Below are positions 9,413 to 18,810 of a stretch of DNA of 64,000 bases, piece after piece; position 1 is the first letter of the stretch, and each line of letters opens with the position of its first letter. This stretch comes from Streptomyces rishiriensis (GTDB lineage Bacteria; Actinomycetota; Actinomycetes; Streptomycetales; Streptomycetaceae), in contig NZ_BEWA01000002.1 in the NCBI RefSeq assembly GCF_003112535.1, positions 186,001-250,000 of the forward strand. Reading direction: 5' to 3'. Both the position numbers and the translations under genes were made by a program. The notes under the pieces were generated by a model. It saw only the letters and a list, made by a program, of their open reading frames with translations. It was not told the DNA's origin and ran no database searches.

Positions 9413-10177
9413 CTACGCGGGCGCCTTCGCGGCGGCAGCGGGATCAGCCGTTGTGAGGGCCTGAGCTGCCTCGCGGTCGGGCGCGAGCGGGTCGGTCACC
9501 GTGCCGGTCTCTTCATCGAACAGCCCCTGCGCCAGCCTGGTCACCGCAACGGGGACCGGCGGCGCCAGGTCGGCCACGGCGCGGAGACCGGACAGGACGT
9601 CGTCGGGTCGAACGGCAGGCGTCACGTGCCGAACAACCAGCCGCAGTATCGCACAGGGCTGGTCATTCGGCCTATCAGTGGGCTCACCGTGCGTTTCCAG
9701 CCGGACGACCGCGCCTCGGGTGTCGAAGGTGCGAACGCCGTTCTTGGTCATGCGCTGGACCTCCACGGCGTCGGCCTCGTTGAAGGCCTCCACCGCGCGG
9801 CCGGCGTCGGCCGGGTCCACTCCGGCCAGCCGCAGCTCCCACACGGAAGCCGTCAGCCGGTCGGCCAGACCCGAGGTCCGGGCCTCGACCGCGTCGACGA
9901 CGTCGAGCCCGGCGGGCAGCGACTCGTCGAGCAGAGCTCTCAGCTTCTCCGGATCACGCGCCGAGGTCAGCGCGATCTCCAGGTACTCCGCCTCACTGCC
10001 CGTGCCGGTGGGTGCGGCATTGGCATACGACACCTTCGGGTGCGGCGTGAACCCCGCCGAGTACGCCATCGGCACCTCGGCACGGCGCAACGCGCGCTCG
10101 AAGGCACGCTGGAAATCACGGTGGCTGGTGAACCGGAGGCGGCCGCGCTTGGTGTAACGCAGTCGGATGCGCTGCAC
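9413..10177 (-). CDS. TIGR03936/DUF2344 family protein, partner of a radical SAM protein
   Basis: A 254-residue protein starting at GTG (IRLRYTKRGRLRFTSHRD), with AYSAGFTPHPKVSYANA near residue 39, which marks the DUF2344 'radical SAM-linked' family. The family is almost always encoded beside, or fused to, the B12-binding-type radical SAM protein found here at 16726-18687. The island at 11.9-16.8 kb now separates the two. The molecular function is not established. An extra 14 residues (GKRQPEGPPPAPAV) are open upstream back to a CTG at 10219, with an in-frame stop just before it. I recall homologues starting at MGKRQPEG, so a CTG start here is possible. Confidence 0.85.
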   Translation of the reverse strand: MQRIRLRYTKRGRLRFTSHRDFQRAFERALRRAEVPMAYSAGFTPHPKVSYANAAPTGTGSEAEYLEIALTSARDPEKLRALLDESLPAGLDVVDAVEARTSGLADRLTASVWELRLAGVDPADAGRAVEAFNEADAVEVQRMTKNGVRTFDTRGAVVRLETHGEPTDRPNDQPCAILRLVVRHVTPAVRPDDVLSGLRAVADLAPPVPVAVTRLAQGLFDEETGTVTDPLAPDREAAQALTTADPAAAAKAPA

Positions 10178-10225
10178 CGCGGGTGCGGGCGGCGGGCCTT
10201 CGGGCTGTCGCTTGCCCAGTGTCGT

Positions 10226-11395
10226 TCAGTCCTTCGTGAGAGCGGTCGTACTGCTACCAAGAGTACGTGCCTCGCCCGCCGATGGTTCCCGGCCCACGGC
10301 CGCCTCCCGCCGCACCGGCTCTCCGAAGAGCATGCGGCGCACGTCCGCGCGGGTCTGCCGCGCCGTCTCCCAGGCGGCGGCCAGCGCCTGCCGGGAGGCC
10401 CTGCCCACGCTGCGCGCGGCCCGGCCGGCGGGACGCAGCACGGCGTCCCGGACGACGTGCCCGACCGGCGTGAGCACGGTCCGGTACGCCCAGCGCACGG
10501 GCTCCACGAAGGTCCACCGCAGAAGAGTCCCGAGGAACCGTCCGACGGCGAGCGAGACGCGCCCGGCGATCCGCCAGGCGTGCCCGAGGGCGTCTGCCAC
10601 CTCACGGGCGACGACCGCGAGGAAGCGGCCGACGGGGACCAGCGCCCAGCGCCACAGGGCGAGCGCGGGCAGCACGAGCAGGATCCGGGCGGCCCAGTAG
10701 AGGACGAGGCCGATCCCGCCGGCCAGCAGCTCCAGGAACCGCCACGCCCCTCGCGCACACCAGCCGATCGCCCGACCGACCGGCGCGAGGAACCACCGGT
10801 GCAGCCACCGGGCGGGGACGACGACGAAGTACCTCACCAGCCACGCCCCCGCGCCGTACACACCGACGCCCACGGCGGCGATCACGGCCCCGATCCCCTG
10901 CAGCAACCGGAGGACGGCGTGCCCGACGGGCGTCAGCACGCGCGCGTACAGCCACCCGAACCCGGCCCCGACGCCTCGCACCAGCCACGCGAGCCCGTGC
11001 CCGAGCGGGGTGAGGAGGTACCGGCAGAGCCAGACCACCGGGGTCACCACCAGCACCTTCCCGAGCCAGGCGAGCGCCTTGGCCGCGGGAACGACGACAT
11101 AGCGCCACAGCCCGACCAGGGGCCAGACGAACAGTGCCTTCCCCAGCCAGGACAGGGCCCGCCCGAGCGGCCGCAGCACGGCGTCCCGCAGGAGCCGCCC
11201 CACGACGACGAGCCCGTCCCAGACCATGCGCACGGGCACGACCAGCACGAGCACGACGATGCGCACGGGCAGCCGGATCGCGACGACGAGACACCCTTCG
11301 GGCGCCTGCCCTGGAGTCCGGCCGGGAGTCCGGCCGGGAGTCCGGCCGGCCGGTGGCGCGGCCGGCTCGGCGGCGGGCTGTTTCTGCAGGTCCAT
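10226..11395 (-). CDS. Membrane protein made of tandem amphipathic repeats, function unknown
   Basis: A 389-residue protein. Residues 1-30 hold a Pro-rich stretch with RTPG in triplicate. The rest (about 40-330) is a chain of six to eight units of about 30-35 residues, each with an aromatic/Arg cluster, a short hydrophobic run and a LTPVGH-like hinge (YLLTPLGH, RVLTPVGH, WFLAPVGR, WALVPVGR, TVLTPVGH). The tail is basic and hydrophilic. The pattern suggests repeated membrane-inserting helices or hairpins. I do not recognise a named family. The stop is 48 nt from the DUF2344 GTG start, or 6 nt from its possible CTG start, so the genes are probably co-transcribed. The ATG at 11395 was chosen because upstream residues belong to a decayed sequence. 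Confidence 0.7.
   Translation of the reverse strand: MDLQKQPAAEPAAPPAGRTPGRTPGRTPGQAPEGCLVVAIRLPVRIVVLVLVVPVRMVWDGLVVVGRLLRDAVLRPLGRALSWLGKALFVWPLVGLWRYVVVPAAKALAWLGKVLVVTPVVWLCRYLLTPLGHGLAWLVRGVGAGFGWLYARVLTPVGHAVLRLLQGIGAVIAAVGVGVYGAGAWLVRYFVVVPARWLHRWFLAPVGRAIGWCARGAWRFLELLAGGIGLVLYWAARILLVLPALALWRWALVPVGRFLAVVAREVADALGHAWRIAGRVSLAVGRFLGTLLRWTFVEPVRWAYRTVLTPVGHVVRDAVLRPAGRAARSVGRASRQALAAAWETARQTRADVRRMLFGEPVRREAAVGREPSAGEARTLGSSTTALTKD
11314..11349. repeat. Three tandem 12-bp units
   Basis: The unit GAGTCCGGCCGG occurs three times in a row. It encodes the RTPG repeats in the N-terminus of the repeat membrane protein and could expand or contract without changing the frame. Confidence 0.85.
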
Positions 11396-11439
11396 ATGGA
11401 CGTAGACGCTACAACCCGCCGAGCGGATGCACGGGTGAG

Positions 11440-11735
11440 GACCCGTCAGAAAGGGGCGGGCGACCGGCCCGTGGAGCTCGGTGACCCGGAGCCACTGGTC
11501 CTCGTAGGCGCCGGCGAATCCCGTGGAGTCGTAGACCCGGCTGGCGGCCGCGGCGGTGAAGGCCAGGGCCGTGAGCCCGCCACACCGCCACTGAACAGGG
11601 CGCGCGGCCGGGCGGTCCAGGTCCACAACTTCACGGCTTCGTCGGGCTGACGGTTCACGACGGTTCATGACAGCCAGGTCGTCGCGGCCGTCGCCGTCGA
11701 ACTCGGACCAACAGGAGACGACCAGGCAGCGCATG
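11440..11735 (-). pseudogene. Decayed FG-GAP/VCBS repeat fragment
   Basis: On the minus strand the stretch reads EFDGDGRDDLAVMNR and then, after a frame change, QPDEAVKLWTWTA. FDGDGRDDLA is the classic calcium-binding FG-GAP/VCBS signature, and KLWTW follows it in Streptomyces secreted proteins. The break coincides with a near-perfect 10-bp tandem duplication at 11649-11668. No start, signal peptide or complete domain remains. I read it as a relic lying between the radical SAM gene and the repeat membrane protein. Confidence 0.55.
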
Positions 11736-11773
11736 GACGCGCGGACCGCCCAGCCCGTCCCCCACGCCCCGCC

Positions 11774-11863
11774 TCAGCCGGCAGAAGCGGTCGGCTTGAC
11801 CTCCAGCGGCAGCAGCTTCCTGCCCGTAGGGCCGATCTGGATGTGGGTGTCCATCGCCGGGCA
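11774..11863 (-). pseudogene. Stranded original 3' end of the radical SAM gene
   Basis: The minus strand here encodes VCPAMDTHIQIG, then PTGRKLLPLEVK and a stop at 11774. This matches in order and spacing the present C-terminus of the radical SAM protein (VCPQFDTWPQLS, then SGKKLLPLTVK), which is encoded 5 kb away. It has no start of its own. It is best explained as the original gene end, displaced when the integrative element inserted between the codons for this C-P pair. Confidence 0.85.
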
Positions 11864-11885
11864 GACACCAATGCCCCTAAATCCA
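11845..11885. other. Left attachment site of the integrative element (recombinant att)
   Basis: The junction core is GGGCA at 11859-11863. To the left is the old radical SAM 3' end; to the right begins the element, with the integrase ATG only 36 nt away. The same GGGCA occurs at the other junction in the matching codon position (Cys-Pro on the minus strand). The exact crossover dinucleotide inside or beside the core is not determined. Confidence 0.75.
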
Positions 11886-11898
11886 GTACGGTGCCGTC

Positions 11899-13521
11899 AT
11901 GGCAACCCGAAGCAGCGGGAAGCGCACGCCAACCCACTTACAGGCGTACGACGTTGAGATTGAGTGGACCGCAGCCGACTTGGCGGTCCTGGAGGATCTG
12001 AAGAGGGCCGAGGCACTCTTGCCCGACGAAGCTCCGCGGGCACTCCTCTCCATACGACTGTCCGTCCTCACCGACGAGACGACGTCCCCCGTCCGGCAGG
12101 AACTCGACCTGCGCAGGCTGGCCCTGGAACGAGGCCGCCGAGTCGTCGGAGTCGCCAGCGATCTGAACGTGTCGGCCACGAAGGTGCCGCCGTGGAAGCG
12201 CAAGGAACTCGGCGACTGGCTCAACAACCGCGCGCCGGAGTTCGACGAGATCCTGTTCTGGAAGCTTGACCGCTTCGTACGACGGCTCACGGACCTCAGC
12301 ACCATGATCGACTGGTGCCTGAAGTATGGGAAGAACCTGCTGTCGAAGCACGACTCGATCGACCTCACCACGACAGCCGGGAAGATCATGGTCACGATCA
12401 TCGGCGGCATCGCCGAGATCGAGGCGTCCAACACGAGCACACGCGTCGCGAGCCTCTGGGACTACGCCAAGACCCAGACGGACTGGGTCGTCGGCAAGCC
12501 GGCCTACGGCTACGAGACAGCGGAGAAGGAAGACGGCAGGGTCGTACTCGTCGTCAACGAAGAGGTGAGGAGGGCGCTGCATTGGTGCCGTCGCGCCGCT
12601 CTGAGGACGAAACCCGCTTCCGCGCGGCGCATGGCCAGAGTGCTCGTACGTGCCGGAATCTGCGGACCGGGCCTGACGACATCGACGATGATCCGTCGGC
12701 TCAGGAACCCCGGATTGATGGGGTACCGCGTGGAGGAGAACAAGACCAGAGGCGTACGCCGCTCGAAGATCGTCCTAGGCAACGACGGGAAGCCCATTCG
12801 GGTGGCCGCCCCGATCTTCACAGAAGAGGAGTTCGAGAGCCTCCAGGCCGCTCTGGACCGACGCGGGAAGAACCAGCCCACCCGCGCCCCCGGTGGTGCA
12901 ACGAAGTTCCTCGGAGTCCTGATCTGCGATGACTGTCGCTCCAACATGACGGTCCAGAAGACCAGCCACAAAGGCAGGTCGTACGAGTACCTGCGATGCG
13001 GCAAGTGCAAGGGCGGGGGTCACGGTGCACCGAACCCTGAACACATCTACGGCCAGCTCGTCGGCGACGTCCTCAAGGTTCTCGGGGAAGAGCCCGTCAT
13101 GACACGGGAGTACCGGCAGGGTGCCGAGGCCCGCAAGGAGCAGAAGCGTCTTGAAGAGTCCGTCAGCTACTACATGACCGGTCTCGAACCCGGAGGGCGC
13201 TTCACGAAGACCCGCTTCACGAGGGAGCAAGCCGAGAAGACCATGGACGACCTGATCAAGCAGTTGGAGGCCATCGACCCCGAGTCGACCCAGGACCGAT
13301 GGGTGGCAGTGCACAACGGCAAGTCGTTCCGGGAGCGCTGGGAGGAGGGCGGCATGGAAGCCATGGGCGCGGATCTCCACCGGGTCGGTGTCAAGTGCAC
13401 GATCAAGCGGACCAAGGTGCAAGGCGTCCGCGCCCCGCACATCCGCATGAAGCTCATGATCCCCAGGGATGTGCGAGACCGCCTGATCCTGAAGGAAGAC
13501 GACTTCGCCGAAGCCTTCTGA
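11899..13521 (+). CDS. Large serine recombinase (site-specific integrase)
   Basis: A 540-residue protein. After about 45 residues of extension comes the resolvase domain with catalytic Ser55 in SIRLSVLTDETTSPVRQ, the FWKLDRFVRR motif and the GIAEIEASNTSTR helix. A recombinase domain follows (KPAYGYE, with RRLRNPGLMGYR further on). A zinc ribbon shows Cys pairs CDDC (about 343-346) and CGKC (about 366-369), with a coiled-coil region around 390-430. Such enzymes integrate phages and ICEs at a single attB without host factors. The gene starts beside the left att site, as usual for an integrase and its cognate site. TACGGT 7 nt before the ATG could serve as a -10 for a near-leaderless transcript. 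Confidence 0.92.
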   Translation: MATRSSGKRTPTHLQAYDVEIEWTAADLAVLEDLKRAEALLPDEAPRALLSIRLSVLTDETTSPVRQELDLRRLALERGRRVVGVASDLNVSATKVPPWKRKELGDWLNNRAPEFDEILFWKLDRFVRRLTDLSTMIDWCLKYGKNLLSKHDSIDLTTTAGKIMVTIIGGIAEIEASNTSTRVASLWDYAKTQTDWVVGKPAYGYETAEKEDGRVVLVVNEEVRRALHWCRRAALRTKPASARRMARVLVRAGICGPGLTTSTMIRRLRNPGLMGYRVEENKTRGVRRSKIVLGNDGKPIRVAAPIFTEEEFESLQAALDRRGKNQPTRAPGGATKFLGVLICDDCRSNMTVQKTSHKGRSYEYLRCGKCKGGGHGAPNPEHIYGQLVGDVLKVLGEEPVMTREYRQGAEARKEQKRLEESVSYYMTGLEPGGRFTKTRFTREQAEKTMDDLIKQLEAIDPESTQDRWVAVHNGKSFRERWEEGGMEAMGADLHRVGVKCTIKRTKVQGVRAPHIRMKLMIPRDVRDRLILKEDDFAEAF

Positions 13522-13544
13522 GCAACTCACCCGGCCAGAAACGC

Positions 13545-13575
13545 AGCCGCCTCCCATGATGGACGGGAGGCGGCT
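13545..13575. terminator. Bidirectional hairpin between integrase and VanZ-like gene
   Basis: A perfect 11-bp stem (13545-13555 with 13565-13575) and a 9-nt loop lie between two convergent genes, 23 nt after the integrase stop. Confidence 0.75.
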
Positions 13576-13605
13576 GGGTGAGGACTCGATTTCGGGTGCG
13601 CGCCC

Positions 13606-14167
13606 TCACCGCTTGCCCGCGATACGTTCGCCGGTGGCAGCGTCGATCGCGATGTCCTGCTTGCCGCTCCCGACAAGCCAGACCGGCCGCCACTCCCCCT
13701 TGACCTGCTGGGCAAGCAGCAGGGCGGACTCACTCGGCAGGCCCGTCGCAGCCTTCGCCAACGCCTGGGCCTTGGCCTTGTCGACGGTCACTCGCGGAAG
13801 CACCGGATCGTCAACAGTTCTGGCCGCGAACCCGATGACTCGTCCTGTGGTGGTGACGGTGAGGTCGAGGCGCATCGGCATCATGACCTTTTCCGCGTAG
13901 CGCCGGTACACCACCGTGTAGGCCATCGTCGGGCCGTCGCCGATGGAGCGGACCCGCGGATCACTACCCGCCACATTCTGCGGAAACCACTTGTGAGCGA
14001 ACTGCGCCGCAGCTGCCGTGACTTCGTTCTTGTTGAGGCTTCCCGCATCTCCGCGGGTATCCGAGGACCAAGCACTTTCCAAGGTCTTCGCCGGCCAGGT
14101 TCCGGAGATGGTGCCGTGGTCCGTCGTCGCAGTGATCTGCAGGCGGTTTCCGTCCTTATTGGTCTTA
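13606..14167 (-). pseudogene. VanZ-like gene, C-terminal part (cut by the transposon)
   Basis: The C-terminal about 186 residues of the protein whose N-terminal part lies at 15541-16235. Its content is soluble and extracellular-looking (HKWFPQNV, YRRYAEKV, ATGERIAGKR at the end), with a PepSY-like ending. Joining position 15541 to 14167, that is removing the 1,370-bp insert and one TTA copy, restores one open frame of 418 codons (ETKTNKDGNRLQ across the joint). In its present state this part has no start codon context of its own and is probably not made. Confidence 0.8.
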
Positions 14168-14186
14168 CTGATCGTTTCAGAATGAG
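14168..14186 (+). repeat. Left terminal inverted repeat of the transposon
   Basis: It starts CTGATCGTTTCAGAATG. It is identical over 17 bp to the outer right end (15521-15537) and 17 of 19 to the inner right end (15035-15053). Confidence 0.85.
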
Positions 14187-14202
14187 TTGAGCTGCGGGTC
14201 TT

Positions 14203-15044
14203 GTGCTGGACGATCTTGGTCGGCAGGGTGTCCGAGTGCGTGCTGATCTTGTTCCTGACGACTTGTGGGAGCGGGTGGCTCCGTTGCTGCCGCCCGCTCC
14301 CGAACGACGCCACCGACATCCCGGGCGGTTGCGTGTTCCTGACCGAACAGCACTCGCCGGCGTCCTGTTCGTGCTGCGGACCGGTGTCGCCTGGCGAGAC
14401 GTCCCGGCGGAGACCGTGGGCTGTTCCGGCGTGACGGCCTGGCGCCGGCTGCGGGACTGGACCGAAGCTGGCGTCTGGCCACGCCTGCACGCCGCCCTGC
14501 TGACCGAGCTGCGCCGCGCCGCCCTGCTGGACCTGGACGACTGCTCCGTGGACGGATCGCACGTCCGGGCCCTCAAAGGGGGGACCACGTCGGCCCCTCA
14601 CCCGTCGACCGCGCCCGCCCCGGCTCCAAGCACCACCTGATCGTCGACCGGCACGGAACCCCGCTCGCCGTCACCCTCACCGGCGGTAACCGGCACGACG
14701 TCACCCAGCTCCTGCCTCTGCTCGACGCGGTCCCGCCGATTCGGGGAACTCGGGGACGTCCCCGCCGCAAGCCCCGCCGGCTGTATGCGGACCGGGGCTA
14801 CGACTTCGACAAATACCGCCGCCTGCTGTGGAAACGCGGCATCAAGCCGTTGATCGCCCGACGCGGCGTCGCCCACGGTTCCGGACTGGGCAAGGTGCGC
14901 TGGGTCGTCGAGCGCGCCTTCGCCTGGCTGCACCAGTTCAAACGGCTCCGCACCCGCTATGAGCGACGCGCCGATCTCCATCAGGGCCTGCTCGAACTGG
15001 CCTGCAGCCTCATATGCCTCCGCCGCCTGCGCACCTCATCCTGA
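14203..15044 (+). CDS. IS5-family DDE transposase made by -1 frameshift
   Basis: The first frame (14203-14640) gives the N-terminal half (DDLWERVAPLLPP, GVAWRDVP) with the first catalytic Asp in SVDGSH. At AAAGGGGGG (14575-14583) a -1 slip joins it to the second frame (14583-15044), which has no internal stop and carries the second Asp in YADRGYD and the Glu in VVERAFAWLHQFKRL, completing the DDE triad. The joined protein is about 280 residues, full length for the group. IS5 relatives (IS427 type) commonly encode their transposase in two frames. The exact start is uncertain; GTG 14236 (VRADLVPDDLW) is an alternative. Confidence 0.85.
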
Positions 15045-15053
15045 AGCGATCAG
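15035..15053 (-). repeat. Inner, imperfect terminal repeat just after the transposase
   Basis: Read inverted it is CTGATCGCTTCAGGATGAG, differing at two positions from the left end. It lies 9 bp inside to 9 bp past the transposase stop, where the normal IS end would be. Its flank (CTA) does not match the TTA duplication, so it was not the end used in the last jump. Confidence 0.75.
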
Positions 15054-15451
15054 CTAGCTACGCTGAACCACCCCGGCCGCACCTCGGCCAGAAGCGGTTG
15101 CAGCGACCGCACTGCGGACCGCAGGTCCTCATCCGTGACGTCAACAGGCTCCTGCAGGCTCAGCCCATACCAGCGCAGCCGCCAGAGGTCGAAGACTTCA
15201 CTCCCGTCGGCCGCGAAGTCCACATCGACTTCAATGCCGTTGCCGCTGACGAATCGGCATCCCGCCCCATGAACCGTGTAGGAATAGGTACCGATGTGCC
15301 CACTCCGGCTGATCCGCCGCGAACGGGCCAGGCCAAGGACATCTGCCAGTTGCTCAAGCGAGGGGATCGCCACTCTCATGGCCTCGTCAATCGCGTTGAG
15401 AGCGTGGACGTAACCGAGCACGAGGTCTCGCGCAGCCCCAACCCGTTCCAT
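15050..15451 (-). CDS. Passenger protein of the transposon, DUF6896-like, function unknown
   Basis: A 133-residue soluble protein with an AGGGGG site about 9 nt before its ATG. Central residues GHIGTYSYTVHGAGCRF and VDVDF followed by FDLWRLRWYG resemble, from memory, a small actinobacterial family (DUF6896) often found near immunity-type genes; I am not certain of the name. Its stop codon TGA is formed by the inner IS terminus (CTGATCG), so the last residues may have been altered when the IS end came to lie there. It is enclosed between the inner and outer right ends of the transposon and would move with it. Confidence 0.6.
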   Translation of the reverse strand: MERVGAARDLVLGYVHALNAIDEAMRVAIPSLEQLADVLGLARSRRISRSGHIGTYSYTVHGAGCRFVSGNGIEVDVDFAADGSEVFDLWRLRWYGLSLQEPVDVTDEDLRSAVRSLQPLLAEVRPGWFSVAS

Positions 15452-15520
15452 ACGGCGTCACCCCCTGAGCCCGTGGCTGAAGGGATTGTTCCATGGGCCG
15501 CCCCCATCTCCGCGGGACGG

Positions 15521-15537
15521 CATTCTGAAACGATCAG
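15521..15537 (-). repeat. Outer right terminal inverted repeat of the transposon
   Basis: An inverted copy of CTGATCGTTTCAGAATG, identical to the left end and followed by the TTA duplication. It also supplies an in-frame TGA to the interrupted VanZ-like gene. Confidence 0.85.
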
Positions 15538-15540
15538 TTA

Positions 15541-16235
15541 GTCTCCCGCACCTGCGTATCACTCCCGAAGACCCCCCTGGCCGCAGTGGTAATCCACTCG
15601 TCGGCCTGGACGGCGGATTCAGCAAGAGCACGCTTCTGGTCATCTATCGCGACTATGTTGACCCGCTCAATCCGGGAGTCGAAGACGCCCCCAATAGCCA
15701 GCACGGCGAGCACGCCAAGCGACATGCCCCATGCGAGGTCGCGCAGCGGCCTGCCTTGAGATTGCCGCCGCCGGTAGATCCAGAGAGCCCCTGCCAAAGT
15801 GCCCAGTAGTGCGCCGGTCGCATTTGCCGCAAGATCTGTCACGCTGCACGAGCGACCCAGATGCCCGGCCGATTGTGCGATTTCCACCGCCCCGCTGAGG
15901 GCCCCGAAGGCAGCCGCAACCGTCACTGGCCTTTTGAAGAGAGGGACAGCCAGCAGCGCGCCAGGGACGAAGAGGGCGATGTTCAGCAGGGAACTCGCTG
16001 ACGTGAACAGATGGGTGGGTGCGCCGGTGTCGCATTGCCAGGATTGCAAACCGGCGTCGCCCGGAAGCAGAGTCACGGCCAAGATGCCGGCCAAGTAGAC
16101 GGCGAGGGCCGTTCTGAGGGGCCACGGCTTTTTCCTCGCCTTCGCCACAAGGGCCGTAGGCGCCGCAATGAGCGCAGCGAGGATTAGAAAAGAGACGATC
16201 AGACCTGGTACAGCGGCAATGGATGCTTCAATCAT
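15541..16235 (-). pseudogene. VanZ-like membrane protein, N-terminal part (cut by the transposon)
   Basis: About 231 residues with five likely membrane helices: LIVSFLILAALIAAPTAL, ALAVYLAGILAVTLLP, LLNIALFVPGALLAVPLF, ATGALLGTLAGALWIY and LGVLAVLAIGG. The pattern LLPG, then NIALFVPGALL, then GALSGAVEIAQS, then TDLAANATGALLG is the VanZ family signature; VanZ of the vanA cluster gives low-level teicoplanin resistance. The transposon end adds a TGA 4 residues after the break, so a shortened membrane domain could still be produced. The ATG at 16235 was chosen because the helices begin there; the frame stays open upstream to 16433 with basic, non-membrane residues and no clear ribosome site. Confidence 0.75.
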
Positions 16236-16541
16236 GTTGCACACGCCGAATCGCTTGATCGCCGCCACCGTGCCGGCCAGGATCTCGCCACGCCGAAGCC
16301 TCTTGAGGAACGCCCGGAGTTCCGACCTGACCCGCGTCCAGGTCTGCGGCGATTCCTCGGCGGTGACCCGCTGGCCGACCGCTGCGACGTCCGCGAAGCG
16401 CGGGCGCCAGGAACCATCCAACCCCCCCACCACCCCGAGCGCAGATCACCTACCTGGACCCCTGCCAGAAACCTCATGACGGCCCGACCGGTCGACGCTC
16501 CCCCGTGTCGCCGAGGCTCTCACGAAGAGCCGCAACGCCTG

Positions 16542-16724
16542 CTAGATCCACTCCACCTCGGACTGGATACCCGGAAAGCTTCCAGGCCCCGGCAGCGGCG
16601 TTCTCGGGGTGTCCTGAGCAACCCGCCGCGCCTTCAGAGTCCCGAGGGAACCGAGCGCTGCGGCCACCTCATCCTCCGTGGCGTCAGCCACAGCCTCAGC
16701 GATCCGCCGCAGCGCTTCACTCAC
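16542..16724 (-). CDS. Small 60-residue protein of the element, function unknown
   Basis: It starts with GTG one nucleotide after the TGA of the radical SAM gene, so it would be translated by coupling to it. The sequence has an acidic/alanine helix (IAEAVADATEDEVAAALGSLG) and a Pro-rich end. No family is recognised. It lies wholly on element DNA, directly behind the replacement gene end. It could equally be a fortuitous ORF. Confidence 0.4.
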   Translation of the reverse strand: MSEALRRIAEAVADATEDEVAAALGSLGTLKARRVAQDTPRTPLPGPGSFPGIQSEVEWI

Positions 16725-16725
16725 C

Positions 16726-18687
<1,962 letters not shown>

Positions 18688-18810
18688 CGCGGGGGCACCT
18701 TCGTGAGCTGACCGGGGATCCCCCCGGCCGGAGGCGCGGGGGAGGGTGACCATCTAGCGTAACCCGACCGGAGGCATCCCCCGCCCGCGAAAGTTCCGCC
18801 GCCCTCGGTC

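Larger units (their letters stand above)
14168..15537 (+). mobile_element. IS5-type transposon with a passenger gene, 1,370 bp
   Basis: Both ends carry the same 17-bp inverted terminal sequence CTGATCGTTTCAGAATG (14168-14184 and, inverted, 15521-15537). The insert is flanked by a TTA target duplication (14165-14167 and 15538-15540). It contains a two-frame transposase (14203-15044), a third, imperfect terminus at 15035-15053 and a passenger ORF on the other strand (15050-15451). The size without the passenger (886 bp) is normal for an IS of this group. It interrupts the VanZ-like gene. Confidence 0.88.

Noticed and set aside
14168..15053. An ordinary 886-bp IS as the unit that inserted here
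   Set aside because: The flanks of this shorter unit (TTA and CTA) do not match and its right end has two mismatches, while the longer unit has perfect ends and a matching duplication and restores the host frame when removed.
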